Assembly (NCBI RefSeq): GCF_949987515.2 | Contig: NC_082689.1 | Location: 8,113,501-8,177,500 of the forward strand | Origin: Delphinus delphis | Lineage: Eukaryota > Chordata > Mammalia > Artiodactyla > Delphinidae | Reading direction: 5' to 3' | DNA length: 64,000 nucleotides | Shown: positions 10,816 through 22,877 of the stretch, in pieces | Position numbering within the stretch: position 1 is the first letter of the stretch | Layout of the letters: each line of letters starts with the position of its first letter | Notes under the pieces: model-generated | Database searches by the model: none | Seen by the model: the letters and a program-made list of their open reading frames with translations, nothing else | What the model was told of the DNA's origin: nothing | Position numbers and translations under genes: made by a program

Positions 10816-12475
10816 AACCTCTGAAATATCCATCATTAACAAACTCCAAGTACATCTCCAGAGGCTTATATAAGATATTTTTGTAACTTATCAATGGTTA
10901 TTAAATAAACAGTTGATATCAACCAGCTCATTCTTGTCCGGTCGTGCTTCCTGATTCAGAGGTTCGATGTTAGGTGAAGGGAAGTGAACTTGTCCTCAGC
11001 TTAACAGCTGGCAGCAGAGATCCCCTTGGGAGAGGCACTGCCTTTGTAGAAAAAACACCTTGATATTTTGAGAGAAAGGTGAGATTTGAGAACATGGAAG
11101 GTGACAGGCATCCAGGCGGCAGAGCTGGCTGAACTGTCCTGTCCGCCGTGGGGACCGGGACGGGGGAACAAGGAGGGACACTGACGCAAAGCGGCATCCA
11201 AGGGTCAGTTTGAAGTTGTCCTGCTGACATGTAAGTCCTCCTCCTGCGGCTCGGCTTTTGGGGGGAATGGGGGATTAAGGAAAGCCAGGGTCCACGCTCA
11301 GCAGTGACCTGGGGAAAGCAGGCCCCATGGGATGCTGCAGGAATCCAGCACAGACCCCTCAGAAAGCCCTCAGCATGCGGAATGGGCCCCGAGCTGAGCT
11401 CATATCAAGTCCAGGGGGCGAAGGACACCGCCACCTGTTGCACACGCACACCCCCTGCTGGCTCACTTGTATACAGATGGGGAAAGGTCTACAACATTCT
11501 AGGTGTGTCACACAGCTGTGTGCCTTCCTTGAGCCAATCATTAGCACCCATGTCAAAAAAGACAATGTTTTAAATCACCAAGTAACTGGTGTCCTCCCAG
11601 CTCCCTTCCGTGTCTCCCTCCTGGGGACCGATGTCCCCACACCTCTAGCATCTACTCCCTTCCATGTGGTCCCTGAGACGGTCAAGTGCTGGCGTGTGAC
11701 TAGTGTTGAGCCCCGGGCCCGCTGCTCTGGGAGCCTGGAGGGCACCGTGTCCTGCAGCAACGGCCAGGGGTGCAGAGGCACGGGCTGCTGATGGGACTGG
11801 GCATGGAAGGCAGGAGCCGGGTCTGGAGCCCTGGCTGGCACCTCCTCAAGCCAGCAGAGCCCCCTCAGGCAGGCCTCTGTCTGGGGCACACACTCGACCA
11901 CAACCTCCGGGAGAGCTGGCCCAGGACGCCCAGTCAGAGTTGTCCTGAAGCCATTTTCCCAGAAGCCCTACAACTAACATCCTCTGTCTCTCAGGGATTC
12001 TCCAAGGCGTTGGTCAGATTTTTTCTTTTAAACCTTTGAAACAAGAGGATCTAATTACCTTCCCCTTTGCCCAGGCCATTGTCTGTCATGTTCTCTTCTC
12101 CAAGGTCAGAGTCCTGGCCCCTCTCCTCCTGCAAACTCAGTCAAGAGACACAGGTGTCCTTTCCTGCTCTCCTAAGGTGGGTGGGCGCTGCCCTCAATGA
12201 GTCTAAGGAGGTTTTCTGATACCTTCTTAAGAAGAAGAGGAACAAAACATAAACATAACTTCTAGCAGGGAACCCTGACATTCCTATAATTCTAAGTTTA
12301 ATTTTCAGGCAAAAATGGAGAACATTTTTGTGTATTTTAAACTGCAATTTGTGTTTATTAAATTATCTGCTTTTTATACCATTTGGATTATTTAAAACAT
12401 TGCAGTCGCCGTATATTTTATACTTAAACTAGCACAAACATTATTTTGTCATATGTGAAAAATAAATTTAGAACC
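10816..12475. other. Unassigned intergenic DNA
   Basis: No gene or nameable repeat in about 1.6 kb. The section 11,300-11,950 is GC-rich with overlapping short open frames on both strands that look random. Confidence 0.35.
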
Positions 12476-12479
12476 CCAG

Positions 12480-12605
12480 ATCCACGCAGGCAGGGATTTT
12501 TGTCTAACTTGCTCATCTCTGCGTCCCCAGTGTCAAGAAAAGAGCCTTGTCGCATAGCAGTGGATTAATTGGTTAATTCACTCCTTCAATACATATTTGT
12601 TAAAG
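12480..12605 (+). mobile_element. L2 LINE 3' end remnant
   Basis: 'gcagggatttttgtctaact', 'tctgcgtccccagtgtc' and 'ttcaatacatatttgttaa' follow the L2 3' terminal order. Confidence 0.55.
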
Positions 12606-12949
12606 GAGTGGAGTAACCAATTAGTGAATCAACTTCACAAATTTAAAATACCTTTGACACCATAACTCACAGCTTCCTTGCCATCCTAAAGAAGTAATAC
12701 AATGCAGTCATTCTCACATTCCTTTTAAGATGTTTTATCTATCAGTGTGTCCTACCTTAAATGGACGTAATGTTTACAATCAAGATTGTAAATTCTTATG
12801 GCATTAAATTTATCTTCCCTGAAATGAGAGCATAATATATTAGCATTAATAATTCTGAAACTTTTGAACTGATGAAAATTCATTGGAGAAAAATCTAACC
12901 AGGTTGGCTCTAAGAAAACCGTGATGTAATAAACATTCAAAAAACTACA

Positions 12950-13095
12950 AGTGAACCCCTGATTTTACCACTTACTATCTCTGACATCTCACTGAACCTA
13001 GGGCTCCTTATTTGTAAAATCAATAACGTAAGACCTCACCTTCCTACTCAATGGAGCTGCTAAAGATCAAGTAGGGTCACACAGGAGAGCATTTT
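12950..13095 (+). mobile_element. MIR SINE remnant
   Basis: 'taccacttactatctctgac' followed by 'ggctccttatttgtaaaatc', 'aataacgtaagacctcacct' and a 'caatggagctgctaaagatc' stretch fit the MIR core. Diverged. Confidence 0.65.
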
Positions 13096-13189
13096 GTAAA
13101 ACACCACTCAAAACTAAGCCTCCCAGAGAATATGTACGGGTATCTGCATTTGCATACCAAAAATGGATGTCTTAATTTTTTTTAAATCA

Positions 13190-13872
13190 GATAGTTAAAA
13201 AATAATTAGATATTAAACCATTGCTATCATTTGTATTTCTTTGAACCTCACTGCTTGTTTATTGGCCCTTTGTATTTCTTTCTCAGTGAATGACCTGTCC
13301 TTATTCTTTGCTTATTTTCCTCTTGGGTATTTGTCTCCTAACTGATTTCAGTAGCTCTTAAGCTGTTTAGCATATTTACTCCTTATCTGTCATGTAGGTT
13401 GCAATTATTTTCCCCAGGTGATTTAATTTACCAGATGAATGTTTCAGATTTTTATATAGGTCAAGTTTATCAATCTTACATATATATAGGCTTTTGATCA
13501 ATTCTTGAAGAAAGATCTCCAAATTCAAGATTATAAAGTATTTTCCTTATATTTTTGATAGATTTAGTTTTATTTTTAAATATTTAATCCATCCGTCATT
13601 TATTTCAGCATAAGATGAACAGTAGGGAATCTAACCTCATTTTCCCTCAGTGATGAGCCAGTTATCCCCAGGTCATTAACTGGCTAATCTGTACTTTCCA
13701 GACTAACCTGAATTGCCACCTTTTTATCTCCTAAATTCCCACTTGAACTTGGAGTCAGATCTGGACTGTGTTCTATTCTGTTGATCAATCTGTTTATTTC
13801 TATGCTAGTATGACACTTTTGATTTCTATAGGCTCAGTAAATTATTTTAATATCTGATAGAGGGTGAATCTC
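13190..13872 (-). mobile_element. L1 ORF2 fragment, antisense (left part)
   Basis: Reads as antisense L1: 'cctctctgatttcag'-like stretches, 'ctccttatctgtcatgtagg', 'caagtttatcaatcttacat', 'tctattctgttgatcaatct' and 'tatttctatgctagtatgac' in the order of the reverse complement of ORF2. It continues after 14,189, because a second L1 has inserted here. Confidence 0.75.
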
Positions 13873-14188
13873 ACAGACATCAATCACGCTGATTGAAAGG
13901 ACTAGGCACAAAAAAGAACTTTCTGTAAGATTCTACTCAGATGAAATTCCAGAGCAGGTGAAACTAAACTCATCTATAGTGACACATCAGCGGTTGCCTG
14001 TGTCAGGTCTAGTGTGGGAGGAGGGGGGATTTGGGGGAAGGTTAACTCTAAAGGGGCATAAGGGAACCTTCTGGGGAGACAGAAAAGTTCTATATTTTGT
14101 CTGGGTTGGTGGTTGCAAGAGTGTATACATTTGTCAAAACTCATTCAATTGTGCATATCTCAGTTAAAAACACATGAAAAAAAATGAC
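13873..14188 (+). mobile_element. L1 3' UTR fragment inserted into another L1
   Basis: Sense L1 3'-end text ('cagcggttgcctgtgtcagg', 'gtatacatttgtcaaaactc', 'attcaattgtgcatatctca') ends in an A-rich tail. The flanks AGGGTGAATCTC (13,861-13,872) and AGGGCAAATCTC (14,189-14,200) form an imperfect target-site duplication. The antisense L1 resumes on the far side, so this is a nested, 5'-truncated insertion. Confidence 0.75.
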
Positions 14189-14735
14189 AGGGCAAATCTC
14201 CTCCTTATTTCATTGCTATTTCTGAAAATTACTTTTCTATTCTCTCATAATTATTCTTCCAGGTGAATTTTAGAATACCTATAAAAAATTAAAACTTTTT
14301 TCACTGGGTTCTTGATAGAAATTTGTTAAATGTAGTTATTAATTTGGGGTAGAACAGACATCCACAAAGACTTTCCATCCACAAAAAGGATACATCGCTT
14401 CACTTATTCAAGTCTTCTTTGGTAATTTTTTGCCATTTTGGTAAAAGTTTTTTTTGTCAGGTTTTGGTATCGGGGCTGCCTCAGGGGTTATGACTCCATA
14501 TTCATTCCTAATTCTGCAGGCTTTTTCTTTGTAAAACTTGCCCACAAGTTTCATCATATCAAGGAATGAGCCTCTTTTCCCCTTTATTAGGTATTGACAC
14601 CATATGCAACCTGAAGTCTATTTTGAAAAAAACGAATCTATTGGAACGGTCTCTTTTTTTAACCATTTCACACTGTTTTAATTATTGTAGCTCTATGAAG
14701 TATTTTAGTATCTCTTACCAAGAAATTCTGGTAAA
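14189..14735 (-). mobile_element. L1 ORF2 fragment, antisense (right part)
   Basis: It continues the antisense L1 ('gcaaatctcctccttatttc', 'ttttgtcaggttttggtatc') with a further antisense stretch ('tgttttaattattgtagctc', 'tatgaagtattttagtatct'). The internal order is jumbled, so more than one fragment may be present. Confidence 0.6.
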
Positions 14736-16150
14736 TCCGTTGAGCATTCTAAAACTCCTCTTTTCTCCCTACCTTCCCTGCTCCCTCCGGGCATCTGGTA
14801 GAACGTCAGGAGATAATGACATCATTTCGGAAAGGTTTCTCTGTGTGCCGCTCATTTGGTTGGCAGCTGTTTGCTGTGTAGGTATGAGGGCCTCCAGTCT
14901 GTCAGGCCTGAAACACATTTACCTTAATAAATGTCTTTACCACATGCTGAGGAATCCTGAAGAGGAGGCTGGGACTCTGGGACCAACGCAGCCAAGAACA
15001 CTCTGTTCCATCTTCCATCTTAATAATGAAACGCTGACTGCCTGCTAATAGACGCACATTTATTTTAAATATATGAATAGGATGATTGTTTAAAGAGACC
15101 TCCAGCTGGTTAAATTTTGGTTCCTGCAATAAAACTCTCCTCCAGCACATTCTCTGGCTTTGGGCCCTGGAGGGCTGCAGGTTCTCTCGACTGCACTGCT
15201 GACTGTGGTCTCGAGTGTTCAGGTTTTCCGGTGGTGGTTTTCATGCTCTGAGGCAGGGCGTCAGGAGCTGCACTGGCCTCCAGAGGACTTCCTCCATGAT
15301 CCGAATGCTCCACTTTTAGAGCACTCTTGCCAGTTAGGAAAATTTTTATTCGGTAAAATATTTTCAATGAAACGTTGGGCTATTTTCCTTTGCCATGATC
15401 AGGCAGTTCCTCTCTCCCCCTCTCCTTTGAATGCGTTGACTTCTTGATGCCCACCTGCCAGTGAAAGAAAGGCCTTCAAGAGCTCTAAGCCACCACCAGG
15501 TGTCACGGCAGGGCTTTCCCAGGCGTCCTCCAGCAGGCTCTCAGGTTCAGTTAGCAGGCATGGCCTGGCATCCAGGTTGGTCTTGTCAAAGCCCCCAGAC
15601 CACTGGGCCTCTTCCTTTGTCTTGGTCGTCCCTTTGATGGCTTTTCCCCTTGGCTTCCAACATCCTCTCCTCCATACCAGGAGTCATCTGGGTCCTGTTA
15701 ACATGAGGATGGACCAGAGAGAGTGCCTAGTGGTGGCATGGGGATGATGCAGGGCAGCCAGGACTGTGCAACAGAGGAATCTGAGTAAGGAGCAGGTAGG
15801 GCTGTGCGAGGCACTGCTTCTAACATAGAAGGATGGAGGACCCAGGACGGGGAGACAGGGTGAGGGAGAGTATGAGAGTGTGGAAGCATCGCTGAGCAAT
15901 CTGCTCTCTGGTGACCCGAGTTCAGAGGAAGGAGGGATGAATGGGACTAGGTTGGCTGTCTTCATGAGGTCTGGGACTTAACTAGGTGGAGTAGAGGGGC
16001 TCAGGCAGGAATGTGCAGGTGGTTCAGATGTGGCTGGAAAGGAAGGTTGGCAGAGAAAAGAAGAGGGAGATGAGGTTGAAGAACTGGCTTTAGTTCAAGT
16101 GAGAGGAGCCTTCCCTCCAGAGCCAAGGAGAGTGGACTTCACTACACAGA
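14736..16150. other. Unassigned intergenic DNA
   Basis: About 1.4 kb without a recognised gene or repeat. Short open frames up to 160 codons run in from the L1 fragment and are not protein-like. Confidence 0.35.
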
Positions 16151-16154
16151 CTCA

Positions 16155-16605
16155 CTCCTGCTGAGTCCTGCTGGGTAACAAACACACTCAGAAATCTCAG
16201 TGGCTTAGAACGGCAGCCATCTAGTTCACATTCACAGGTTTGCAAGTTGGTTGCAGCAGCTCTACTTCAAGCTCTGGATTGTGTTTAGTTCTCCTCCATG
16301 TCTCTCATTCTGGGACCAGTGGCCACCTGGGGTATGTTCTTTCCGTGATAAATAGCAGAAAGTGGAAGAGGGGTGGGTGGCAACACATATGCTCTTTGGA
16401 ACTGACTTCTGCCCATATTCCAATGGTCAAAGCAAGTCACATGGCCAAACCCAACAGCCATAGAGCAGAGAATCACACTTTGCCTACTCTAGTTGGGGGC
16501 AACTCAGCATCTCCCTGCAAAGGGCATGGGTCAGAGACTGGAAACAAAGCTCTCATTACTGCCACCACCAACCTACCTTCTTCAACAACTTTAGCTCCTG
16601 GTTCA
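16155..16605 (+). repeat. Old interspersed repeat, family X, copy 2
   Basis: It opens with 'gctgggtaacaaacacactc' and 'ctcagtggcttagaa', and further on has 'ccaatggtcaaagcaagtca' and 'catggccaaaccca'. These align with copies 1 (1,445) and 3 (47,490) in the same order. Confidence 0.65.
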
Positions 16606-16609
16606 TGAG

Positions 16610-16765
16610 TGGCCATGTGGCATAATAAAAGGAGTGCCTAGGGAGGTCTGGGGTCCTGGATTCTAACTCCAGCTCAGCAAGTCATTTCGTCTTCAGGACC
16701 CTCCATTTCCCTTCTCCTCCGCATAAGATGGTTGTTTTGGTTGGTTCCCAAGATCTCCTCCAGCT
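16610..16765 (+). mobile_element. MIR SINE remnant
   Basis: 'ctggattctaactccagctc' followed by 'agcaagtcatttcgtcttca' and 'cataagatggttgttttggt' match the MIR central region in order. Diverged. Confidence 0.65.
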
Positions 16766-16960
16766 CTAGCCATCATGAGTCTGCAATACTCAGATAGTTC
16801 CATCTGCCACAAGCCTGATGGCTTTGGATCAGATAGAGACCAGAGGCAGGAGACCTGTGAGATGAACGTGCAGGAGCGCAGGCATGGAATGGAAAGAGAG
16901 GAGTGAGTTTGCAAAGTGTCAGGAAGGAAGAATAAAGCTGGGTGTTAAGGAGATTCTAAC

Positions 16961-17247
16961 TTTTTTTTTTTAATTTATTTATTTTATTTATTTATTTTTG
17001 GCTGCGTTGGGTCTTTGTTACTGTGCGCGGGCTTTCTCTAGTTGCGGTGAGCAGGGGCTACTCTTTGTCATGGTGCGCAGGCTTCTCACTGCGGTGTCTT
17101 CTCTTGTTGCAGAGCTCAGGCTTCAGTAGCTGTGGTGCACAGGCTTAGTTGCTCCTCGGCATGTGGGATATTCCCGGACCAAGGATCAAACCCATGTCCC
17201 CTGCATCAGCAGGTGGATTCTTAACCACTGCACCATCAGGGAAGCCC
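16961..17247 (-). mobile_element. CHR-type SINE, long form, antisense
   Basis: The reverse complement of the long form: a T-rich start with (TTTA)n, then 'ggctgcgttgggtctttgtt', 'gcgcgggctttctctagttg' and an end in 'caccatcagggaagccc'. It lacks part of the internal 'acaactactgagcc' section found in other long copies. Confidence 0.92.
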
Positions 17248-17261
17248 TAAGATTCTTATAC

Positions 17262-17378
17262 TTATCTTATTCTTATATGTATCCCCCTCTTACAGATGAG
17301 AAAAAGAAGGCATGTACCCTAGTTCACTAGGCTGATGAGAATTAGAATGGGGATTCAAACCCAGACAGCCTTGGTCGA
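17262..17378 (-). mobile_element. MIR SINE remnant, antisense
   Basis: 'cccctcttacagatgagaaa' followed by 'ggattcaaacccagacagcc' is the antisense MIR core. It sits directly next to the SINE. Confidence 0.7.
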
Positions 17379-18419
17379 AATCATTTAATATTTCCATGAA
17401 CAGTCCTTCTCCCAAAGAGGTTGCCACGGGAACTTAGGATCAATACTCAGGGGTCTGAATCAAGGGAAACTGGGCCTATTTTGCAGGTGCCTGGAACAGG
17501 AAGTAACCATGAGACCAAAGGAAGAGAAAGAGATTGGGAGAAAACAGTTTTTAAAATTCAGAAAATAAAACAAAAGGGTGGAAAGCTTTAAAAACCCTTG
17601 AGGATTTCTCTGAAGTGTTGAACTATGGAGAGTTGAGAGAGCTGCTAATATCATTTCATTCCCACTTCAGCTCCTACCTGGCGAGGGACTCGCGTTTCCT
17701 GTGGGTTCCCGGGATGGTTTGTATTCTTTTCCTGACTCTTCTCTCACACGGACAGGCCCGTGTGTGGAGCCAGGTGTGGAGCCTGAGCACAGCTGGCTCT
17801 AATTTGAGGGGCCTTCTGCCATTTTAAGATGACCTCACCCCATTCCCTTGACTTTTCAATATGCAATTCACGACACTTTTCCAAAATTCGGGTAATGATT
17901 TATTGGTGTTTTTTCTTGCAGTGTGAGGTTTTTTGTTTGTTTAGGGGTTTGGTAACTGTTCTTGATAGGGGCATTGTAAACGTTTCTACTAAAGGAGGGA
18001 ATCAAAAATATCACTTTCTTATTTCTACCTTTCTGGCTGTACTTCAGTCTTGGCCGAAGAATTCCTCTCCACCCTCCTGCATCTCCCACATCTACCTTTG
18101 AAAGGCCAGTGTAGAATGAGGGGCCGATGGCTTACGTTGTTTTGGAGGGAGCATGCCAGGATTTGCCACTTGCCTCTGACACTTAATAGCTATATGAATA
18201 GGAGAGTGTACTACACAGTCAATCCCAGGGGCAGCAGGGAACTGTTCTAAGGGGAATACCCACTATCTTGGTCCTTTCTGAAAGAAGCAGTTCCTAGTAA
18301 GGGTGGCCGCGTGCTGTGCTACCCTGGCCACAGCTGATTGGCCAGGGTGGGCATCTGACCCATGAGTTCCGGGCATGAAAGGAGAGTGGAAATTCATTAA
18401 GCCAATCAGATTTCCTTTC
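17379..18419. other. Unassigned intergenic DNA
   Basis: Nothing recognisable in about 1 kb beyond random short open frames. Confidence 0.35.
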
Positions 18420-18434
18420 AGAAATCTTAACTGG

Positions 18435-18782
18435 AGGACTTCTCTAGTGGCACAGGGCTTAAGAATCTGCCTGCCAATGCAGGGGACACAGGTTCAAGCC
18501 CTGGTCTGGGAAGATCCCACATGCTGCGGAGCAACTAAGCCCGTGAGCCACAATTACTGAAGCCCGCACGCCTAGAGCCTGTGCTCTGCAACAAGAGAAG
18601 CCACCGCAGTGAGAAGCCCACGCACTGCAATGAAGGGTAGCCCTCGCTTGCCACAACTAGAGAAAGCCCGCACGCAGAAACCAAGACCCAATGCAGCCAG
18701 AAATAAATAAATAAAAACCTTGAGGATATTTTAAAAAGAAAAAAAAAGTGGGATTCTTTAAAAGAAAGAAAGAAAGAAAGAA
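18435..18782 (+). mobile_element. CHR-type SINE, long form, with extra 3' sequence inside its target-site duplication
   Basis: The SINE body runs from 'aggacttctctagtggcaca' to the (AATA)n tail at about 18,716. About 45 bp of non-SINE sequence follow and then a second A-rich tail ending in (AAAG)n. The direct repeat AGAAATCTTAACTGG at 18,420-18,434 and 18,783-18,797 is perfect and encloses both. The insert therefore includes the extra sequence. Confidence 0.9.
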
Positions 18783-18797
18783 AGAAATCTTAACTGG

Positions 18798-19363
18798 TAA
18801 AATAAGGAGCAAATCGTGCAGTTAGTTGGTCGAGAGATGGGCCGGGGACCAGGCACTGGTGCGCAGCGAGGAAGCCTGGCCAGGAAGCCGCAGCTCCTCT
18901 TTCGAACAGACGACAGCATGCCTGGTGCTGGAGCTGCCTTAAATCCACAACAACTCACCTCCAAGTGGGGGTACACGGGGGCCCCGTGCTTGGACACTTC
19001 CCTGTCCTGTTGACAAGCCACTTTCGCCTGGGGTGGGGGAGGGGTGAAGGAGGCAGCCCGCTTGCCCGACGGGAGAAAGAAGAACGGGAAGGGTGATGCC
19101 TCTGGCAGTTCCTCGGTGCCTCTGAAATGTGGGCTAGGGCAGCCCTCTGTTTAGCTGAGAATATTATTGGGTTTGGGGTGCCCAGGGAGGCCCAGTACCC
19201 AGCGTGGCGGGAGTTAAATTGCGCAGCATAATGAGGTGGCCGAGTTTTAAGGAAGCAAATGGGGACCCCCAAAATGGAGTCAGGATAGGTTGGAGGTACC
19301 CCCTCAGGCGCTCGGGAGGCTGCAGGCTGTCAAGGGAGGAATACGGGGAAGTTCCTGGTGGCG
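18798..19363. other. Unassigned GC-rich intergenic DNA
   Basis: No gene or named repeat in about 570 bp, with several G-rich runs. It ends at the left target-site duplication of a retrocopy. Confidence 0.35.
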
Positions 19364-19381
19364 GAAACCTAGAGGATTTTT

Positions 19382-19604
19382 TTTTTTTTTTTTGCAATAA
19401 GTAGTTTCCATTTTATTTTTTCTCTTCATACTTAGCTTTATGGGCTAAGGTGTACATCTCCTTTGTGTCTATAGCAGGTCCCCCAAAGTCATATAGACAG
19501 GGTAGCTTAATAAGTATTGCTGAAGACTGGCCAGATTTTATTAAAGAAATCTATATTAACTACCCTGACAACATTTTTACATGTGGCTCCAGGTAATTTC
19601 AGTT
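19382..19604 (-). mobile_element. Processed retrocopy of an mRNA 3' end (5'-truncated)
   Basis: A poly(T) run begins the insert, so the copied RNA is on the minus strand and ends in poly(A). The direct repeat GAAACCTAGAGGATTTTT occurs at 19,364-19,381 and 19,605-19,622, an 18-bp perfect target-site duplication. On the minus strand AATAAA lies about 18 nt before the tail, as in a normal mRNA 3' end. The ~205-bp body matches no SINE or L1 form seen elsewhere in the window. I read it as an L1-mediated copy of a cellular transcript's 3' UTR. The parent gene is unknown. Confidence 0.8.
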
Positions 19605-19622
19605 GAAACCTAGAGGATTTTT

Positions 19623-20853
19623 AAGACTACAAAAATATTCACAGTGAAACAGTTTGTGCCACCGTGAGTTAAACCCCTTTCACCATCCAACACCTTCAGT
19701 AAAATAGTACAAAATAGCCATTTAAGAGATGCCCCAGAAGACAGAGCACCTGAGAGTTTCTGGATGACTCAACGAACATCCACTGCCCAAAGCAGCTGGA
19801 GCAAGCCTCCTGCTCCTGGCACTCAAAGAGTCTGTGGCAGAACCTTGCCCACCGTGGGCTGCAAGGACCAGGGACACAGTGTCTGCCGAGTGGCCAGCAC
19901 AGTGCCTGCACACGCATCACACGGAAGTTATCCAGGACCAGTTCCAGAGTAACCCCTGGCGGAACACGCGACAATCACAAAAGCAAAGACGGGACTTCTT
20001 ACTGGGATGAGCAACGGCCTTGTTGACCCAAGGGCTGAGAGGGCACGTGCATTTGTCAGGAGAAAATTAAATGGCCCTGAAGCATCTTCATCAGGTGCTA
20101 AATGCCTCAAAGTGACCACGGTGCCACCTGAAAGACTAACATGCTCTGGATTTTGCATGGCCCAAGTTTCCCCAGCCCATGTCTCACGACGGGAGTAACC
20201 CGTATCCCCATGGGAATAACGCCCATCTACTCCCAAGGACCCTCCCCTTTGCAAAGTTCCCTGCAGGCATTCTCCAGCCAACCCCGGAGGTTACCACACA
20301 TGAGCTCCTGGATAATTTCAGGTGGCTCCTGCAGGGTGTGTGACAGCCACCCCACCTGTACCAGGTAGGCCCTGACGTCTCCCCTCAGCAGGGCCTTTGA
20401 TGCCCTGGATGCCTCAGAGGGCCAGAGCTGCGTGAGTGTCCACTGCGCCGATGACACTCGTGGGGCTGTGAAACATCCTCAGAACGATGGTTCAGACGTG
20501 AGCGTTAAAGAATGTGTCCTTCTCCTCCTTGACCCCAAAATGACAGAATCCCCAATTGAAAAGGTGGTCAAGGCAGAGGATGGGAGCAAGCTTCAGCACT
20601 GCTAGCGAGTTTGGCCCAAAGAAAACAATCACAGACTCGTTCCCCTACAGGAGAAACGTACGCCTCCTTTACTCCTTCATCCAACACACGTGCTTCCAGA
20701 GCTCTGACATTTTTACACTGAACTTGGCATTTCCAATCCAGATTTTGTGACGGGTGCTCTCGGTGTCTTGTGACAATCAGTGTGCTGTCTGGAACACAAA
20801 CTGTGACCTGTTCACCAATCGATGTCCCCTTCCTCCCAGGCATCGCTGGTTTT
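19623..20853. other. Unassigned intergenic DNA
   Basis: About 1.2 kb with no recognised gene. Open frames of up to ~117 codons exist on both strands and look random. Confidence 0.35.
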
Positions 20854-20895
20854 CCCTGCAGTCAGGTGTGGCCTCCCTGCAGTCAGGTGTGGCCC
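20854..20895. repeat. 21-bp tandem duplication (two copies)
   Basis: CCCTGCAGTCAGGTGTGGCC recurs with a 21-bp period starting at 20,854 and 20,875. The two copies are almost identical, so the duplication is recent. Confidence 0.85.
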
Positions 20896-22875
20896 TATGA
20901 CTGAGTTCTGGTCTATGGGATGCGGGCAGAATTGACACGTGCTGCTCCCAGGCCTGGCCCACGGAAAGCCCCCGTGTGTGGTCCTCCACACTCCTCGCCC
21001 CTCAGTCAGCTCGATGTGGACAAGCACGGTGACCCTAGAAGCGACGTGCTGAAGAGAGCAGAATCTTCCAGTGCTTGGAAGAGAACCAGCATGCCAAGCA
21101 CAACACCCACTTTGGACTTTCTAGATGTTTGAGCCCGATGTATTTTGAGGTTTATTTGTTACAGCCACTAGCATTATCTTAATTAAACCAGCTGGAAGAT
21201 ATATTTGATCTTTAGAGAAAAGGTCGTTCTGTTCTAAAACTTTGAAACTTAGATGTGTTTGTGGTAAACATCTGTTTCCTTTCCAAAATCTGCCCAAACT
21301 AATTTGATTTTGCAAAATACTGAAAATTAGTCTGTGGTACTAAGTGCATGGAGAGGAACAGAACGATTCGCTTCACCAGCTCAGCATACAAAAGGGAGTC
21401 ACATCTCTCTGAATTTCTAATTACACATCCGCAAGCTTCTATTAGCAGGAAGTTCAGTACTTCTACCTTGAGACCCCCCTAACAGATAACCGCACACCAG
21501 ACGAGGACAGTCAGCTCCCATCTTTGCCACTGAGGCTGCCACCCAGTGTCACTGCTGAAAACTGGTACCAAAGTCTGCAGGATGCTGTGGGCCACTGAAG
21601 TGATGCCGCTGCTGGTCCTGACCCAAGGGTACCCCTCTTTTGGTCTCCAAGGCCTCAGTTTCCTTAGGCCATCTTCACCAGCTTGGGATTCTCCCCAAAC
21701 CTCCACACGAGCAGGGTGATGGACTTCCAGCCTCAGCCCACACTATGCCGGGAACCACACAGTCCTGTCAACCAGGCCGCCTTGGCCAGAGCACACTAGA
21801 TGACCCTACAGGCCTGCCTAACTTCAAATCTCAGGGAGAAGGGGCTGGGGTCTCAGGAGGCCCTTGGTTTGCTTGTGCCAGAACTCTGCACACCAGGGAG
21901 ACCAGCATCTCTTAAGCCTGTTCTCCACCGACCCCCACCTGGAAAATGAAAGCCCACCTTCTTTCCATCGTAAAACAAAGGGGCCACCCAGTGACTCTCT
22001 GCAGACCCAGGTCTACTCCAAGATGTCCTTCTGTCTCAGCTTGTTCCAAAAAGCAGCTGGGAGCTTTTTCTTCTCCATTAAAAAAATTGCTGCACATTAC
22101 ACTGAGCTGAGGGAATGGATGATGAACCCCTGGGAAGATATTTATTTCCATTTTGCTGCAAAAACAGGCAAGCAGACTGCTGAGAATCTGATCCCCTCAT
22201 TTTGTTTGTAAAACATGTTTTGTATTAGTTCATTCCTTTTTCCAGAGTATATTAATTTGCATTTGGTCCTTTTTAGAATTTGGCTAATGACATTAATTTT
22301 TGTAAGGCTGACTGTAAGGGAACTTTCCCTGCATATAACCATAATGTTAAATCCTCTAAAGAACCAGCCCCAAAAGAACTTGTGAGCCCAGCATAGCCAA
22401 TCTCCCCCTCTCTGTGCCCCAACTATACCCAGCCCAGGGTACCTGATCCCCAAATGCTCTGGCCTGGGAGCAGGCAAAGCCTGTTCTCCATCAGGGTGAA
22501 ATTTTTTTAATTGTTACCGGAAACAAGCGAGACAGAGGGAAAGTAAGACGCAACAAGCAGTGTAAGGCTAGATGGGTTTATAAAGTACAGGCGTGAGCCC
22601 CATGCTAGGGTGCACTCACTGCTCACTGCAAGATTTGCACCTCCCTCTCCCTGGATACAGGGTCGGCTGGGTGCTTTCCTGATTTTGAGCACTCTCTACC
22701 CCACCCCAAGTACTTCCGGGGACTGGTCGGGGCAAGAACTCCAGTCAGGAGTCCGTGTCCAGTGGGTGGCCAAGAGCTCAGCAGAACCCCCAGGCATGTG
22801 ATGTGGGACCTGAGCCCCTTCCTCCATCCTGTCCCACTTTGCCCCACTCGGCAGAAGTACCATTTCCTCCCACAT
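20896..22875. other. Unassigned intergenic DNA
   Basis: About 2 kb without a gene or repeat I can name. Overlapping short open frames on both strands carry no consistent signal. Confidence 0.35.
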
Positions 22876-22877
22876 GC

